From positions 1 to 41,525 of the forward strand of contig NZ_JAIBHJ010000033.1 of the NCBI RefSeq assembly GCF_021278025.1: a stretch of DNA of 41,525 bases, given 5' to 3'. Below are positions 15,951 to 24,963 of this stretch, piece by piece. Position 1 is the first letter of the stretch, and each line of letters opens with the position of its first letter. The notes beneath the pieces were generated by a model. The model did not search any database and had not been told where the DNA came from. It saw only the letters and a list, made by a program, of their open reading frames with translations. The DNA is from Motilimonas sp. E26. GTDB taxonomy: Bacteria > Pseudomonadota > Gammaproteobacteria > Enterobacterales > CBDFNC01. Position numbers and translations under genes: made by a program.

Positions 15951-18900
15951 TCATGCCGATACTGGGGTAAATAAGTCAGCCAAGGTGCGCATAAACTTAG
16001 CCGATGAAAAGGGCTTTTCTACTGTGGCGATAAATACCTGATCATCGCCATCGTAGTGCGACATATCATCACCACTAATAGCCACAACGGGCACTAAGGT
16101 ATTGTGTTGAGTGATGTGCTGCGCTAATTCCAATCCCGTCATTTTAGGCATCATCACATCGGTGATCACTAAATCAAATGAATGAGGCTCCGCCATAAAG
16201 GCATTTAATGCCGATTGACCGTCGCGATAGGAACTAACACTGACTTCTGCAGCGGTTAATAAATCTGTTAAAAATTCTACAATGCTCGATTCATCATCTA
16301 CCAACAATACTCGCTTATTGCGCAAGCTTGGGTATTTCATCACACTGGATACTGGCGCTTCAATTGGCATGGCTAAACTTTTGCTCACAGGAAAGTAGAC
16401 TTGAAATAAACTACCTTGCCCTGGGCTACTCTTCACTTGAATGTGACCACCCAAATTATGCACCAAACCGTGGATCACAGATAACCCCATACCCGTGCCT
16501 TTACCCACTTCCTTGGTGGTATAAAAAGGCGAGAAAATATTTCGCACCACCGCCTCTTCCATTCCTGAGCCATGATCCGTCACCGATAACACCAAGAATT
16601 CTCCTTGGAAAGCACTGCGACAAGAACGACACTCCAGCAAACCAGAGTCGGTTAAATGATCAAGATTAACTTTAATGACACCTTCACCATTCATCGCATC
16701 ACGTGCATTAAGCACCAGATTCATTAGCACTTGATGGAACTCGGTTGGGGTGATTGCGACAGTCTGATTGGCGTTATTGCCAATTTCGAATTTTAGGTTT
16801 ATTTCTTTGCTCAAGGTCGCATTAAGCATACGGCAACCTTCTTTAAGGGCCATAGCTAATGTTAACGGCACCGCCGCTTGATGGAACTGCTCATTGGGCC
16901 GACTAAACGCCAGCATCTGTGCCACTAAATCTTGCGCGCGTTTACCGGCAGTAATCACCTGTTTAAGGTAATCACCCACCTTTTCATTCTCTAAACTAAC
17001 GCGCATCAATGAGAGCTCAGTGAAGCCTAAAATACTCGCCAGTATATTGTTAAAATCATGAGCGACACCGGCGGTTAACTGACCGATGGCTTCCATTTTT
17101 TGTGTTTGCATTAATTGCAGCTCAAGCTGTCGCTTGCTTGCCGCTGTCTGCTGATGCTCAATAGCCAGGGAAAGATCGAGCCCCAATTGATTAAATATAA
17201 GCTCGTCATCTTGGTCAAAATAGTAAGATTTAGAACCATAAATACAGATGACTTGGGTCACATGCTCATTACGTAAAATGGGCACAACCATTAGCGACTT
17301 CAGCCCCATTAAAGCAAGTTGATGATTGACTGGCGGATGAGTTTGTTCGGCTAAATTATCCAGCCGCTGTACATGCTGCGACTGTACCGCTGCACGATAA
17401 ACGCCTAAATCATCGAGACAATTTTCTTTAATAAAAACATCTGCCTGCTCCATTTGGCTAAATGCCGCGATCAAGGTAAGCTCTGATACCTCCTCATCTT
17501 TTACCTGCCCAGCCCAAACTAATGGGAAGTCCAGCTTCTTGGCTAATATTTGGCAAATATCGAGTAATAACTGTGACTCATCTTCTTGCGCCACCAAAAT
17601 TCGGTGAACTTCATTAAGGGCATCAAGAATATTCACTTTTTTCTGCAACGTGGTTTTAGCTTGCATCAGTTCGGTGACATCCGTTGCCACCTCTAAGGTC
17701 ATTTCTTGGCTGCTATTGATCTGATGGTAAGGGGCGCAAACCACCTCATGAAACCGTAATAAGCCTTCTTTGTCGACACTCTTTCTGATCTCGCGTAAGG
17801 TTTCGCCTTGGCGAACTTTTTCTGCCAATATCACAGATTGTGCGGTTAACTGACTGTTTTGATCTTCTTTAAGTTGATGACGAAAATGACGCGCTGCAAG
17901 GTTTTCAATTTGGATTTGATGCTGCTGGTTACGAATACTGACCATGTGCGGCACATTATCGAGCAGCTGGCGCAATGATGTATCCGATGCACGTAATTGC
18001 TTATCTTGTGCTTTGTACTGCATTTCCAACTCAACCCTACGTGCGGCGATACGCAGCAGATCCAACGCAGTAGACGACTCATATTTTTTATAATGCATCG
18101 CACATAAAGCGGCCGATACCGCTCCTTTTTCATCATGTAACGGCATGGCAAAAAAGGTTTTAATATGGTGCCCTTTAATAAAGGGGTCACTGGCAAACGC
18201 TTGGTTAATTTTTTCCCCCATCACCAAGATATCACCGCGATGAAATAGCTCATACAGTGGGCTAAAAGCAAGCTCAGCTTGACCCGCGAACTGTTGGTTC
18301 TGACAACCTGATAATAGGTATAGTCGTTCACTACCCGCTTCTCGACGCATGATATAAACCCAAGGCATCTTGAGGGCATTAGCGACACTATTGCAGATAT
18401 GCTGCAAGGGATCGGCTGTCGCGGCGACATCAGATAAGGTAGCGATAGCGGTTTCTAAATATTGTTTTGCTGAAGTATCTTGCAAGCAAACAAGGTACTG
18501 CGGAGGCTGAGCATCTAAGCGACTGATTTTGCCTGCAATATGTACAACAGATGAGTCAAACATGAAGTTAAGCTGATCGGCGAAATCTAATGCCAAGCCA
18601 TCCTGCTGCACGCGTTTCAGCACCCCTGCCAATTCTCCGGCATTGCCAGGTAACTGAGATAAATGGCGCCCCATTAATGATGTCTCAGTACCTTGAAATA
18701 AACGACAAGCGGCAGGGTTCAGTGCCAATACATGGCCTTTTTCGTTAAGCAAAATCACCCCATCAGCAATAGCTGCGAAAATAGCTAAATGCTGCTGCAG
18801 CTGTTGCTGAGCTTGTTCTTGCGCTTTATTTTGTCGGTGATAAATATTATTAAACAACCGTGTAATACGCCTTATTTGCGCCACGCCTTGTTCATCGAGT

Positions 18901-19562
18901 AGCAATCGCTCTTTGCTTTTGCCATGGTTTTGTAAAGCATATGATAAGCGTTTTAATGGTATTAAGGTGGCACGGTAGAACCATGTAACAAATGCCAATG
19001 CTAATATCAATAATACAATAGAGGTGGTGTTAAGAGAGAACTTGGCATACTGCCAAAAAAGCGATTCTGGTTCGAGAAACTCATATTCAAAATATATACG
19101 AACTTCACTTAACGGGCCGCTAAACGGTAAGTCGTAAGTCTTAGTGTAAAAAAGCAGGCTTTCATCTTCACTGAGTAAAAACTGCTTTTTGAAGTATAAA
19201 TTACTCGACAGGGCTAAGTTTGGAATATATTCAACCAGCTGAATAACATCATTATTCAACCAGATACTGTTATTGGCGAAAATAACTTTGTTTTTGGTAT
19301 TTAAGACAATGATTTTCCTCAATCCCTTAAGGGACATAGCAGATACTATAGCTTGCTTTACTTGGCTGGGATCGTCGTGGGCATAAGTGGTTAAGGCGCG
19401 TTCAATATCGGCACTTTGCTCCTCCAGTAAACCTATGGTGTGAGAATATCCCGTTTGATAGTCACGCTTAACATTCGAGAGTAGCACCCCCTGAAAAATA
19501 AGCGCAATAGCCATGGTTAAAATAACCATGGCTACCCAATGTAGATTGTTTAATTTAGACAT
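15951..19562 (-). CDS. Hybrid sensor histidine kinase (PAS/GAF, HisKA, HATPase, receiver)
   Basis: The product has 1203 residues. Two membrane helices (about 8-29 and 172-192) enclose a periplasmic sensor region of about 140 residues. Inside follow a coiled linker (about 195-260), a PAS domain (LNEKGHVLALNPAACRLFQG, about 270-370), a GAF domain (about 385-520), a second PAS (about 525-635), a second GAF (about 650-800), then HisKA with GVAHDFNNILASILGFTEL (His at about 835), and HATPase_c with NLVLNARDAMNGEGV and GKGTGMGLSVIHGLV. A C-terminal receiver (about 1085-1200) has LLVDDESS and the acceptor Asp in LVITDVMMPKMTG. It is probably co-transcribed with the HTH-receiver gene 59 bp upstream. 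Its position between sdaA and an aminotransferase gene suggests, but does not prove, a link to serine/glyoxylate use. Confidence 0.92.
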   Translation of the reverse strand: MSKLNNLHWVAMVILTMAIALIFQGVLLSNVKRDYQTGYSHTIGLLEEQSADIERALTTYAHDDPSQVKQAIVSAMSLKGLRKIIVLNTKNKVIFANNSIWLNNDVIQLVEYIPNLALSSNLYFKKQFLLSEDESLLFYTKTYDLPFSGPLSEVRIYFEYEFLEPESLFWQYAKFSLNTTSIVLLILALAFVTWFYRATLIPLKRLSYALQNHGKSKERLLLDEQGVAQIRRITRLFNNIYHRQNKAQEQAQQQLQQHLAIFAAIADGVILLNEKGHVLALNPAACRLFQGTETSLMGRHLSQLPGNAGELAGVLKRVQQDGLALDFADQLNFMFDSSVVHIAGKISRLDAQPPQYLVCLQDTSAKQYLETAIATLSDVAATADPLQHICNSVANALKMPWVYIMRREAGSERLYLLSGCQNQQFAGQAELAFSPLYELFHRGDILVMGEKINQAFASDPFIKGHHIKTFFAMPLHDEKGAVSAALCAMHYKKYESSTALDLLRIAARRVELEMQYKAQDKQLRASDTSLRQLLDNVPHMVSIRNQQHQIQIENLAARHFRHQLKEDQNSQLTAQSVILAEKVRQGETLREIRKSVDKEGLLRFHEVVCAPYHQINSSQEMTLEVATDVTELMQAKTTLQKKVNILDALNEVHRILVAQEDESQLLLDICQILAKKLDFPLVWAGQVKDEEVSELTLIAAFSQMEQADVFIKENCLDDLGVYRAAVQSQHVQRLDNLAEQTHPPVNHQLALMGLKSLMVVPILRNEHVTQVICIYGSKSYYFDQDDELIFNQLGLDLSLAIEHQQTAASKRQLELQLMQTQKMEAIGQLTAGVAHDFNNILASILGFTELSLMRVSLENEKVGDYLKQVITAGKRAQDLVAQMLAFSRPNEQFHQAAVPLTLAMALKEGCRMLNATLSKEINLKFEIGNNANQTVAITPTEFHQVLMNLVLNARDAMNGEGVIKVNLDHLTDSGLLECRSCRSAFQGEFLVLSVTDHGSGMEEAVVRNIFSPFYTTKEVGKGTGMGLSVIHGLVHNLGGHIQVKSSPGQGSLFQVYFPVSKSLAMPIEAPVSSVMKYPSLRNKRVLLVDDESSIVEFLTDLLTAAEVSVSSYRDGQSALNAFMAEPHSFDLVITDVMMPKMTGLELAQHITQHNTLVPVVAISGDDMSHYDGDDQVFIATVEKPFSSAKFMRTLADLFTPVSA

Positions 19563-19621
19563 GATATTGCCTCAAACTCGGCGCAATTATTGTGCCGGCT
19601 TGTTTGGCCTATACAACATGA

Positions 19622-20218
19622 TTAGGCAGTTTTTTTGCTGTTACACTCCGCGAGAATGTCGCGTAAAAGCGCAAAGTCGATCGGTTTTTTCAAACACGTT
19701 TCAGCACCAGCATTCAGGATCCGTGTCACGTTATGCTCAGAGCTAAAGCCAGTCATCGCGACAACCTTAATATTGCGCGTCGCTGAACTGCGTTTAATTC
19801 GCTCACAAACCTCAAAACCATTCATTCCCGGCATCATTAAATCCAGCAAGATCAAATCTGGCTTTAATGTATGTAATAATTCACCGGCACGAAAGCCGTC
19901 TGGAGCAAGATACACTTCAAATGTATCATCGTATGAACCAATAAATTCTTGTAATAAATGCGCTAATTGTGAATCGTCTTCCACAATCATAATGCGACAC
20001 GGGCCAGAGCTTAACTCATCTAATGATATACCCGCGTTTTTTGCAAACTCGGCGACATCTTCAGGTAAATAACGCCGATGTCCACCGGGGGTGGTTTGAC
20101 ACTTAAGTTTGCCACTACTTGACCATTGGCGCACCGTGATCGGCGACACCTTAAATTTTTCCGCCACTTGAGTTGGCGTTAAATATGGTAATGATTCTGG
20201 TTTTTGCGAGTTTGCCAT
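19622..20218 (-). CDS. Response regulator with N-terminal MerR/excisionase-type HTH and C-terminal receiver
   Basis: The product has 198 residues from MANSQKPESL; the frame is open 40 codons further up, but AGGGACGG stands before this ATG and the HTH begins shortly after. Residues about 12-60 (LTPTQVAEKFKVSPITVRQW, then TTPGGHRRYLPEDVAEF) are an HTH_17/MerR-like DNA-binding unit. Residues about 75-195 are a CheY-like receiver with IVEDDSQ and the acceptor in LILLDLMMPGMNG, and the conserved Lys in CLKKPIDF. This order (HTH first, receiver last) is the reverse of most response regulators. It is followed by the hybrid kinase gene, its likely partner, and is divergent from the aminotransferase gene. 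Confidence 0.88.
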   Translation of the reverse strand: MANSQKPESLPYLTPTQVAEKFKVSPITVRQWSSSGKLKCQTTPGGHRRYLPEDVAEFAKNAGISLDELSSGPCRIMIVEDDSQLAHLLQEFIGSYDDTFEVYLAPDGFRAGELLHTLKPDLILLDLMMPGMNGFEVCERIKRSSATRNIKVVAMTGFSSEHNVTRILNAGAETCLKKPIDFALLRDILAECNSKKTA

Positions 20219-20435
20219 ATCCGTCCCTGATTCAACCTCTTTACTGCGAGTGAGTATAATGAAAATGGTAATTAGCCGCGAATACTCTTTGGTATATTTT
20301 CCGACACAAACCACAGTCTTTTTTCTTTTATATAACATATTAGCTATTTATTAGCTTAACCTAGTTACTAATACCCGCTAAAATGAAAAAATTTTTAGCT
20401 TTTGAGCTGACGCTTGCCATTTAAGGACCCGCGCC

Positions 20436-21650
20436 ATGTATATCCAAGTGCCTAATATCGTTCCTTTGGACAACATTTTACCCGACGAACCATTATTGAT
20501 GATGGGGGCTGGGCCTGTTCCCATTCCGGCTAAAGTTGCCTCAGCGAACTCCATCGTGATTAACCACTTAGGCAACACCATGGCGCAAATCATAGAGCAA
20601 GTCAAAGCGATGGCGCGCTATGTGTTCCAAACTGAGTCACAACACATACTCGGTGTTGCGGGTCCTGGCTCTGCGGCGATGGAAATGGCGATAGTCAACC
20701 TGATCCAACCAGATGACAAAGTGTTAAGTATTTGTAACGGTTTCTTCAGTTCGCGTTTAGCTGAAATGGCCACTCGTTCACAAGCAAATGTACAACGTTA
20801 TACTGTACCCAACGGTGAGTTTGCGAATGTTGAAGAAGTGGCCCGCCTACTTAGTGAGTTTCAACCTAAAGTACTTACCATCGTCCAAGGTGAAACCTCA
20901 AACACCGTTTTTAATCGCTCACTTCCTGAAATTTGTGCGCTGGCTAAAAAACATCATTGCTTAGTGATAGTTGATGCGGTCTGTACCCTAAGCACCATGC
21001 CATTGGAAATGGACAAATGGCATATTGATGCCGTGATCACTGGTGGCCAAAAAGGCTTATCCTCTATTCCCGGCGTGTCGTTAGTGGCATTTTCTGATCA
21101 GGCTTGGCAAGTAATCAATGAGCGGAAAGAGACACTAAGACACTGGTGTTTAGACGCCAAATTAGCCGACCAATTTTGGTATAAAAAATCATACCATTAC
21201 ACTGCGCCCGTATCCGGCATTTTAGCGCTACATGAAGCGCTGCGGTTAGTTTGTAACGAAACCTTACCTAAGCGCTTCGAACGCCATTTAATTTGTTCGG
21301 TGGCACTGCAGGCGAGCATTGAAGCCATGGGACTTTCGCTGTTTGTACCGCAGCCTGCGCGGCTTAATTCAGTGGTCGGCATCAATATGCCCGACAACAT
21401 AAACTCAATGGAACTTCTGAATTTTATGTCGAGCCACTACAAAGTCGAAATCTCTGGTTCATTTGGCCCCAATATTGTACGTATTGGTCAAATGGGTGAA
21501 CAAAGTCGTGCTCATAACTTGTTCCGAACTGTACATGCTTTTGGGTCGAGCATGAAAGCACTTGGCAAAGAAGTAGATTTACCTAATGGCGTGGCTGCAC
21601 TTGAATCTAGCTTACAGCCACTTAGCCAATCCTTCAGCGTTAATATATAG
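20436..21650 (+). CDS. Class V (PLP) aminotransferase, alanine/serine-glyoxylate type
   Basis: The product has 404 residues. MMGAGPVPIP and GVAGPGSAAMEMAI at the N-terminus, the pocket VDAVCTLSTMPLEMD and the PLP lysine in ITGGQKGLSSIPGVSL place it in the class V group with alanine-glyoxylate, serine-glyoxylate and ureidoglycine-glyoxylate (PucG) aminotransferases. The usual G-H-G substrate motif is replaced by NHLGNTM (about 43-49). It would move an amino group between an amino acid and glyoxylate in the cytoplasm. AAGGA precedes the ATG at 8 bp. The divergent HTH-receiver regulator may control it, and the nearby serine genes favour a role in serine/glycine/glyoxylate balance. The exact substrate is not decidable here. 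Confidence 0.82.
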   Translation: MYIQVPNIVPLDNILPDEPLLMMGAGPVPIPAKVASANSIVINHLGNTMAQIIEQVKAMARYVFQTESQHILGVAGPGSAAMEMAIVNLIQPDDKVLSICNGFFSSRLAEMATRSQANVQRYTVPNGEFANVEEVARLLSEFQPKVLTIVQGETSNTVFNRSLPEICALAKKHHCLVIVDAVCTLSTMPLEMDKWHIDAVITGGQKGLSSIPGVSLVAFSDQAWQVINERKETLRHWCLDAKLADQFWYKKSYHYTAPVSGILALHEALRLVCNETLPKRFERHLICSVALQASIEAMGLSLFVPQPARLNSVVGINMPDNINSMELLNFMSSHYKVEISGSFGPNIVRIGQMGEQSRAHNLFRTVHAFGSSMKALGKEVDLPNGVAALESSLQPLSQSFSVNI

Positions 21651-21659
21651 CCCCCAAGC

Positions 21660-21685
21660 AAACTTAGGCGACTAGGCCTAAGTTT
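21660..21685. terminator. Hairpin after the aminotransferase gene
   Basis: AAACTTAGGC pairs with GCCTAAGTTT around a 6-nt loop, 10 bp after the stop codon. The following T-run is weak (GTCCTTCG), so termination efficiency is uncertain. Confidence 0.6.
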
Positions 21686-21738
21686 GTCCTTCGATTACCC
21701 CTACTTTGTTTCAGCCCAACGCTGCCAGATAAAGTATG

Positions 21739-21777
21739 TTTACGGCAAAATTTCGTTTTCAGGGATGCAAACGCAAA
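21739..21777. repeat. REP-like intergenic hairpin repeat (copy b)
   Basis: It matches 11392-11430 at 37 of 39 positions by eye. One of the two changes (GCAAACG instead of GAAAACG) weakens the hairpin arm. It lies between the aminotransferase gene and the convergent tautomerase gene. Confidence 0.7.
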
Positions 21778-21806
21778 GCATGCTATTTCGCTTATCCAAG
21801 ACTCGG

Positions 21807-22187
21807 CTAATTACAATACATACGCTCTTTATCGACCGCTTGTAAAGCCACTCGCGATTGACTGACACAACTATGTTCAGCTTCTCGCGTTTCAACATCA
21901 ACATGCTCTACTTTAGGAAATGTGGCCGCTAACACCGCCAGCAAAGCGTTAGACAAACGCTTTTTTTCACCAAAATCATGGCGCGGCTCAACCACAACAG
22001 CCAAGTGAACAAAACTAGCCAAGCGCCCCCCTACCAAGTATTGGCTGTAATCTTGACTACGAATATGAATATCTTGACTAGCAAATAACTCACTGCTGAC
22101 CACTTCTTGATGCAGTTCCATTAATAATTTAGCTGAATCAAAAGTGTGGGTTAAATTGTGTGAGTATTCGAGCACTAAATGAGGCAC
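21807..22187 (-). CDS. 5-carboxymethyl-2-hydroxymuconate isomerase-like tautomerase
   Basis: The product has 126 residues of the CHMI family (tautomerase superfamily), which uses an N-terminal proline as the catalytic base. I set the start at the GTG at 22187, which gives MPHLVLEYSHNL with Pro first after Met removal; GGAG lies 8 bp before it. The frame allows a GTG three codons further up, but this would bury the proline. IHIRSQDYSQYLVGG and FVHLAVVVEPRHDFGEKKRL match the family. No other gene of homoprotocatechuate breakdown is nearby, so its role may be a different tautomerisation. It is a single-gene unit. Confidence 0.85.
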   Translation of the reverse strand: MPHLVLEYSHNLTHTFDSAKLLMELHQEVVSSELFASQDIHIRSQDYSQYLVGGRLASFVHLAVVVEPRHDFGEKKRLSNALLAVLAATFPKVEHVDVETREAEHSCVSQSRVALQAVDKERMYCN

Positions 22188-22557
22188 AGGGATCACTCCG
22201 GTTGGTTAAGCCAATTTTCAACCATCATATGCTGCATGATGATCACGACACTTTTATTGCACCATCCTTTGCTGCGGTCATTTACTTACACGTAAACAAC
22301 ATCAATAAGTTAGCCATTTACTCACCTTTACTGCGAATAACACCTAATCGCCACCGCCTAGAGCTAGCTTACTTGTCCAGTCTATTGAACTCATTCAAGC
22401 ATAGATGGAAACACCCACCTTTTTAGGTTATTTTTTGTACAGCTAAACATTGTTGGGTATAAGCCCTACACGGCCAAATCAAGTGTGTGTTATGACACAC
22501 TCATTCGATTACCAAGATTTCGGCTTGTTTATCAAAATTTTACAACATAGCGCGCGG
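22188..22557. other. 370-bp intergenic region with a hairpin and a solo MITE end
   Basis: No gene is seen. AGTGTGT (22482-22488) and ACACACT (22495-22501) form a perfect inverted repeat, either a weak terminator for the gene ending at 22558 or an operator. TTGGGTATAAGCC at 22453-22465 matches the right terminal repeat of the MITE at 11100-11368 and may be a remnant end. Confidence 0.5.
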
Positions 22558-22848
22558 CTAAGCATCAGTTCGAGAGAGGGTTCTTACAGGCTTGTTTAAC
22601 CTAGGTAGCTTTTCCCACGCTGGACGATTTTCGCCATCTCTTGTTTTTGTATCGAGACATTCGCCACAAGCTTGTAAACACAGTTGCCAAATCGCTTGCT
22701 TAGAGCTGAGATTCAGGCAACTGATCTCGGCAGCGCATAAATGCCCGTGAGCAAATAGGCGCGCCAATATCATTTCATCAAGCTCAATTTGCACTTTGGT
22801 GTGTTTATTTGATTGATTTGAACGAGAGAAGGGTGGGATCTGGGCCAT
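22558..22848 (-). CDS. Hypothetical protein, possibly Fur-regulated
   Basis: The product has 96 residues when started at MAQIPPFSRSNQ, where AAGGA lies 7 bp upstream; the frame is open to 22890 without an RBS. A polar N-terminus is followed by LDEMILARLFAHGHLCAAEI and a Cys-bearing stretch, ISCLNLSSKQAIWQL then CLQACGEC, with five Cys in all. It has no signal or membrane segment. No family is recognised. The Cys spacing could fit a metal site, but this is speculation. A candidate Fur box stands about 50 bp before the start, which would connect it to iron. Confidence 0.65.
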   Translation of the reverse strand: MAQIPPFSRSNQSNKHTKVQIELDEMILARLFAHGHLCAAEISCLNLSSKQAIWQLCLQACGECLDTKTRDGENRPAWEKLPRLNKPVRTLSRTDA

Positions 22849-22896
22849 GAGCGAGTCCTTGTTGCAGCAAAACAGTGATTGATGCAACAAGGCTAA

Positions 22897-22911
22897 TAGT
22901 AATGGTTATCA
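22897..22911 (-). promoter_or_regulatory. Candidate Fur box
   Basis: TAGTAATGGTTATCA matches the 7-1-7 Fur consensus TGATAATNATTATCA at 11 of 14 defined positions. It lies upstream of the gene at 22558-22848, where a promoter is expected. The site is A/T-rich by nature, so a chance match is possible. Confidence 0.5.
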
Positions 22912-22922
22912 TTTGCAATTAT

Positions 22923-23456
22923 TTATATACTACGTTGCTGCCCCGCGATCGCAATCCAAACGTTAGCACCAGCAATAAGCATATTTAAACCAAATATAAC
23001 GCCAATCAACCATGCAGCCCCATTGGCGCCAGACAAGATTAAAATCAAGCCTAACACTGCGGTAATACCATGGCGTAACTGCCACCAAAAAGATGGGTTT
23101 ACAATTCGGCGCTCGGCGAACCAGCCCATCAACCCAGAAAATATCAAGCTAGCGCCAATAATAAAACCTGCGACCGAAAGAGTCAGTGCCGGCATAAAGA
23201 GCAATAACACCCCCAGCAACACAAAAAGAATAGGAACTAAATTGCTCGTATTCGTTACCCCTCTTTGGTTTAAGTAACGGTTATATGCGAAGCCCAGTAC
23301 ACCACAAGCCAATACCGCCCCACCTAAGATCAATACCGACAAGGTTGCAAAGTAAACCGGTAAAATCATAGATAAAGCGCCAATCACCATCATGATCATC
23401 GCCGCAGTTTTGGCCTGACCAGTTAATTCTTTAGGGATGTTCGTGTAGAGCTGCAT
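22923..23456 (-). CDS. HdeD-family (DUF308) membrane protein
   Basis: The product has 177 residues with six membrane helices: about 18-36, 38-58, 75-92, 94-112, 130-147 and 150-170. Repeated motifs of the type GALSMILPVYFATLSVLILG and GVLLLFMPALTLSVAGFIIG are typical of the HdeD/DUF308 family, linked to acid stress in E. coli. Its function here is unknown. It lies 9 bp downstream of the gene at 23466-23963 on the same strand, so the two are probably one operon. The gene at 22558-22848 follows with its own candidate promoter. Confidence 0.8.
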   Translation of the reverse strand: MQLYTNIPKELTGQAKTAAMIMMVIGALSMILPVYFATLSVLILGGAVLACGVLGFAYNRYLNQRGVTNTSNLVPILFVLLGVLLLFMPALTLSVAGFIIGASLIFSGLMGWFAERRIVNPSFWWQLRHGITAVLGLILILSGANGAAWLIGVIFGLNMLIAGANVWIAIAGQQRSI

Positions 23457-23465
23457 ACTATTTCC

Positions 23466-23963
23466 TTAGTCTAGTGACAATTCACATTCAGTATCGCTAA
23501 CATCAATAACCAGTGACTTTTTACCTGCGTTAGCCGAAATTTCCAGCCACTTAAGAGGCACCACAAAAGCGTGGCCATCTTTACCAAACATACGCTGTTG
23601 TTGCTTTAGTTGTTGTGGATGCGTTTTCGGATTAAATCCTTTGGCAAAGCAAATCATACCGCGCTCAACTGGAGCAATATCACCGCCGACATTGTTAATG
23701 ATATAGATACCATGAATACCTTCGGCCATTAGAATGAGTTGAGGCTTAATTTTGTCTTGTACAATGTGCTGCCAACCAGGCCAAAATTCATCGCCACTAA
23801 GCACAACCTCACCTTCTGTCTGCCCTGATTCATCGAGTAATTCGCCACCGGGGTAGCAATCTGGATTCCATAAATCATCATAAGTAGGCGTCAGCAAAGG
23901 TGCTTTTTGCGCTTCGGCTAACATGGTTTGCAATAGGCTTAAATCAAAAGAAATCTGGTTCAT
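23466..23963 (-). CDS. Conserved hypothetical soluble protein
   Basis: The product has 165 residues and is acidic and soluble. It begins MNQISFDLSLLQTMLAEAQK and contains GDEFWPGWQHIVQDKIKPQL, then INNVGGDIAPVERGMICFAK. It has no signal, membrane segment or recognised domain. It looks like a cytoplasmic protein of a compact alpha/beta type. It is upstream of and close to the HdeD-like gene, with which it is probably co-transcribed. It is read away from the terminator at 24006-24035. No function is assigned. Confidence 0.7.
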   Translation of the reverse strand: MNQISFDLSLLQTMLAEAQKAPLLTPTYDDLWNPDCYPGGELLDESGQTEGEVVLSGDEFWPGWQHIVQDKIKPQLILMAEGIHGIYIINNVGGDIAPVERGMICFAKGFNPKTHPQQLKQQQRMFGKDGHAFVVPLKWLEISANAGKKSLVIDVSDTECELSLD

Positions 23964-24005
23964 GTGGCGCTCATTTAAACGGATTGAATGTCGCCATTAT
24001 TGCAG

Positions 24006-24035
24006 AAAAAATGGGCTCAAACAGCCCATTTTTAT
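24006..24035. terminator. Terminator after the gene at 24050-24628
   Basis: A-run, AATGGGCT, loop CAAAC, AGCCCATT, T-run. The A- and T-runs on both sides make it functional in either direction; here it ends the minus-strand gene stopping at 24050 and insulates the next one. Confidence 0.85.
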
Positions 24036-24049
24036 TCGCTCTATTTTAT

Positions 24050-24628
24050 TTAACGAAACAAGTAATCGGTTTTCGCTGTTTTTTCTTCTTCAGGGGCACT
24101 AAAACCGCGAAACAAAGCGAAAAACAAGCAAAACAAAGCAAATAATATTACCAAAGTGGGTTGCCAATTATGGCCAATAGCCTCAATAGGCTTAATCAAA
24201 GGGTATCCATCAATCGACAACTTAAGTAAAGGCGGATAAAAGGCGGCGCAGAAAAAGGTAACTGGATACCAAAGGCTCACATAAAAAAACAATCGTCCAG
24301 CATGTAAAAAGCCAATCAGCAAACCCAAAATAGCGCCAAATAAAATGCCGTAAACACTCGCTGTCACTGTGACTACCAGCCAATACATGGCTTGTTCAGC
24401 TAGCACCCCTGAAAACCATTGCCCCAACAAATTAAGCAATGCTTTATTCGTAACTAACCATACTTGCACATCTTGTACATAACTAATATTCAAAAAAGCA
24501 TAACAATACGGCAAGGCGAATCCTGTAACGGCCGCCATGAAAATCACCAATAAAGATCGAACAATAGCCATAACTACTCTCAGTGAGACGAATAACTCCA
24601 TTGAAGCAGGTTTTGCAATTGAAAGCAT
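24050..24628 (-). CDS. Hypothetical multi-pass membrane protein
   Basis: The product has up to 192 residues with four likely helices: about 20-45, 82-110 (VTVTASVYGILFGAILGLLI), 115-135 and 160-180. The C-terminus is polar (APEEEKTAKTDYLFR). No family is recognised. The start is uncertain: Met1 (24628), Met10 and Met20 are all in frame, and Met20 has GAGAG 7 bp upstream. It is a single gene between a terminator and the intergenic region ahead of the efflux operon, from which it is divergent. Confidence 0.65.
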   Translation of the reverse strand: MLSIAKPASMELFVSLRVVMAIVRSLLVIFMAAVTGFALPYCYAFLNISYVQDVQVWLVTNKALLNLLGQWFSGVLAEQAMYWLVVTVTASVYGILFGAILGLLIGFLHAGRLFFYVSLWYPVTFFCAAFYPPLLKLSIDGYPLIKPIEAIGHNWQPTLVILFALFCLFFALFRGFSAPEEEKTAKTDYLFR

Positions 24629-24963
24629 GATTTGAAACCGTCAGGGTCTGAAAGTGTGAGGCAACACCCGAATTCAGCTGTCGCCACAATTTGTCCGGCC
24701 ACTATGCTTACACACTAAAAGAAGTGAGGAAATCTAACGTTTCGCTGTATTCGTACTGTCATCAAATGCCCTCACTCTTTTGTAATTATTGACATACAAT
24801 AAATAAACCGTGATTAAACAGTAAATAAACTTCAATTATTCATAATTTAATTATGGATCACATAGCAAATGGTTAAACTAATACCGCTGAACTCTACTTT
24901 GGTATCCCTTAGTAAAATCCAGCCATAAGTGATCATTTAGCTCAATCAAAATGGATAACCCTA
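24629..24963. other. 335-bp intergenic region ahead of the RND operon
   Basis: It is A/T-rich and holds no gene. CATAAT-TTA-ATTATG at 24841-24855 is a perfect palindrome and a possible operator for the efflux operon starting at 24964. No regulator gene lies next to the operon. Several -10-like AT blocks exist, so no single promoter is proposed. Confidence 0.5.
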
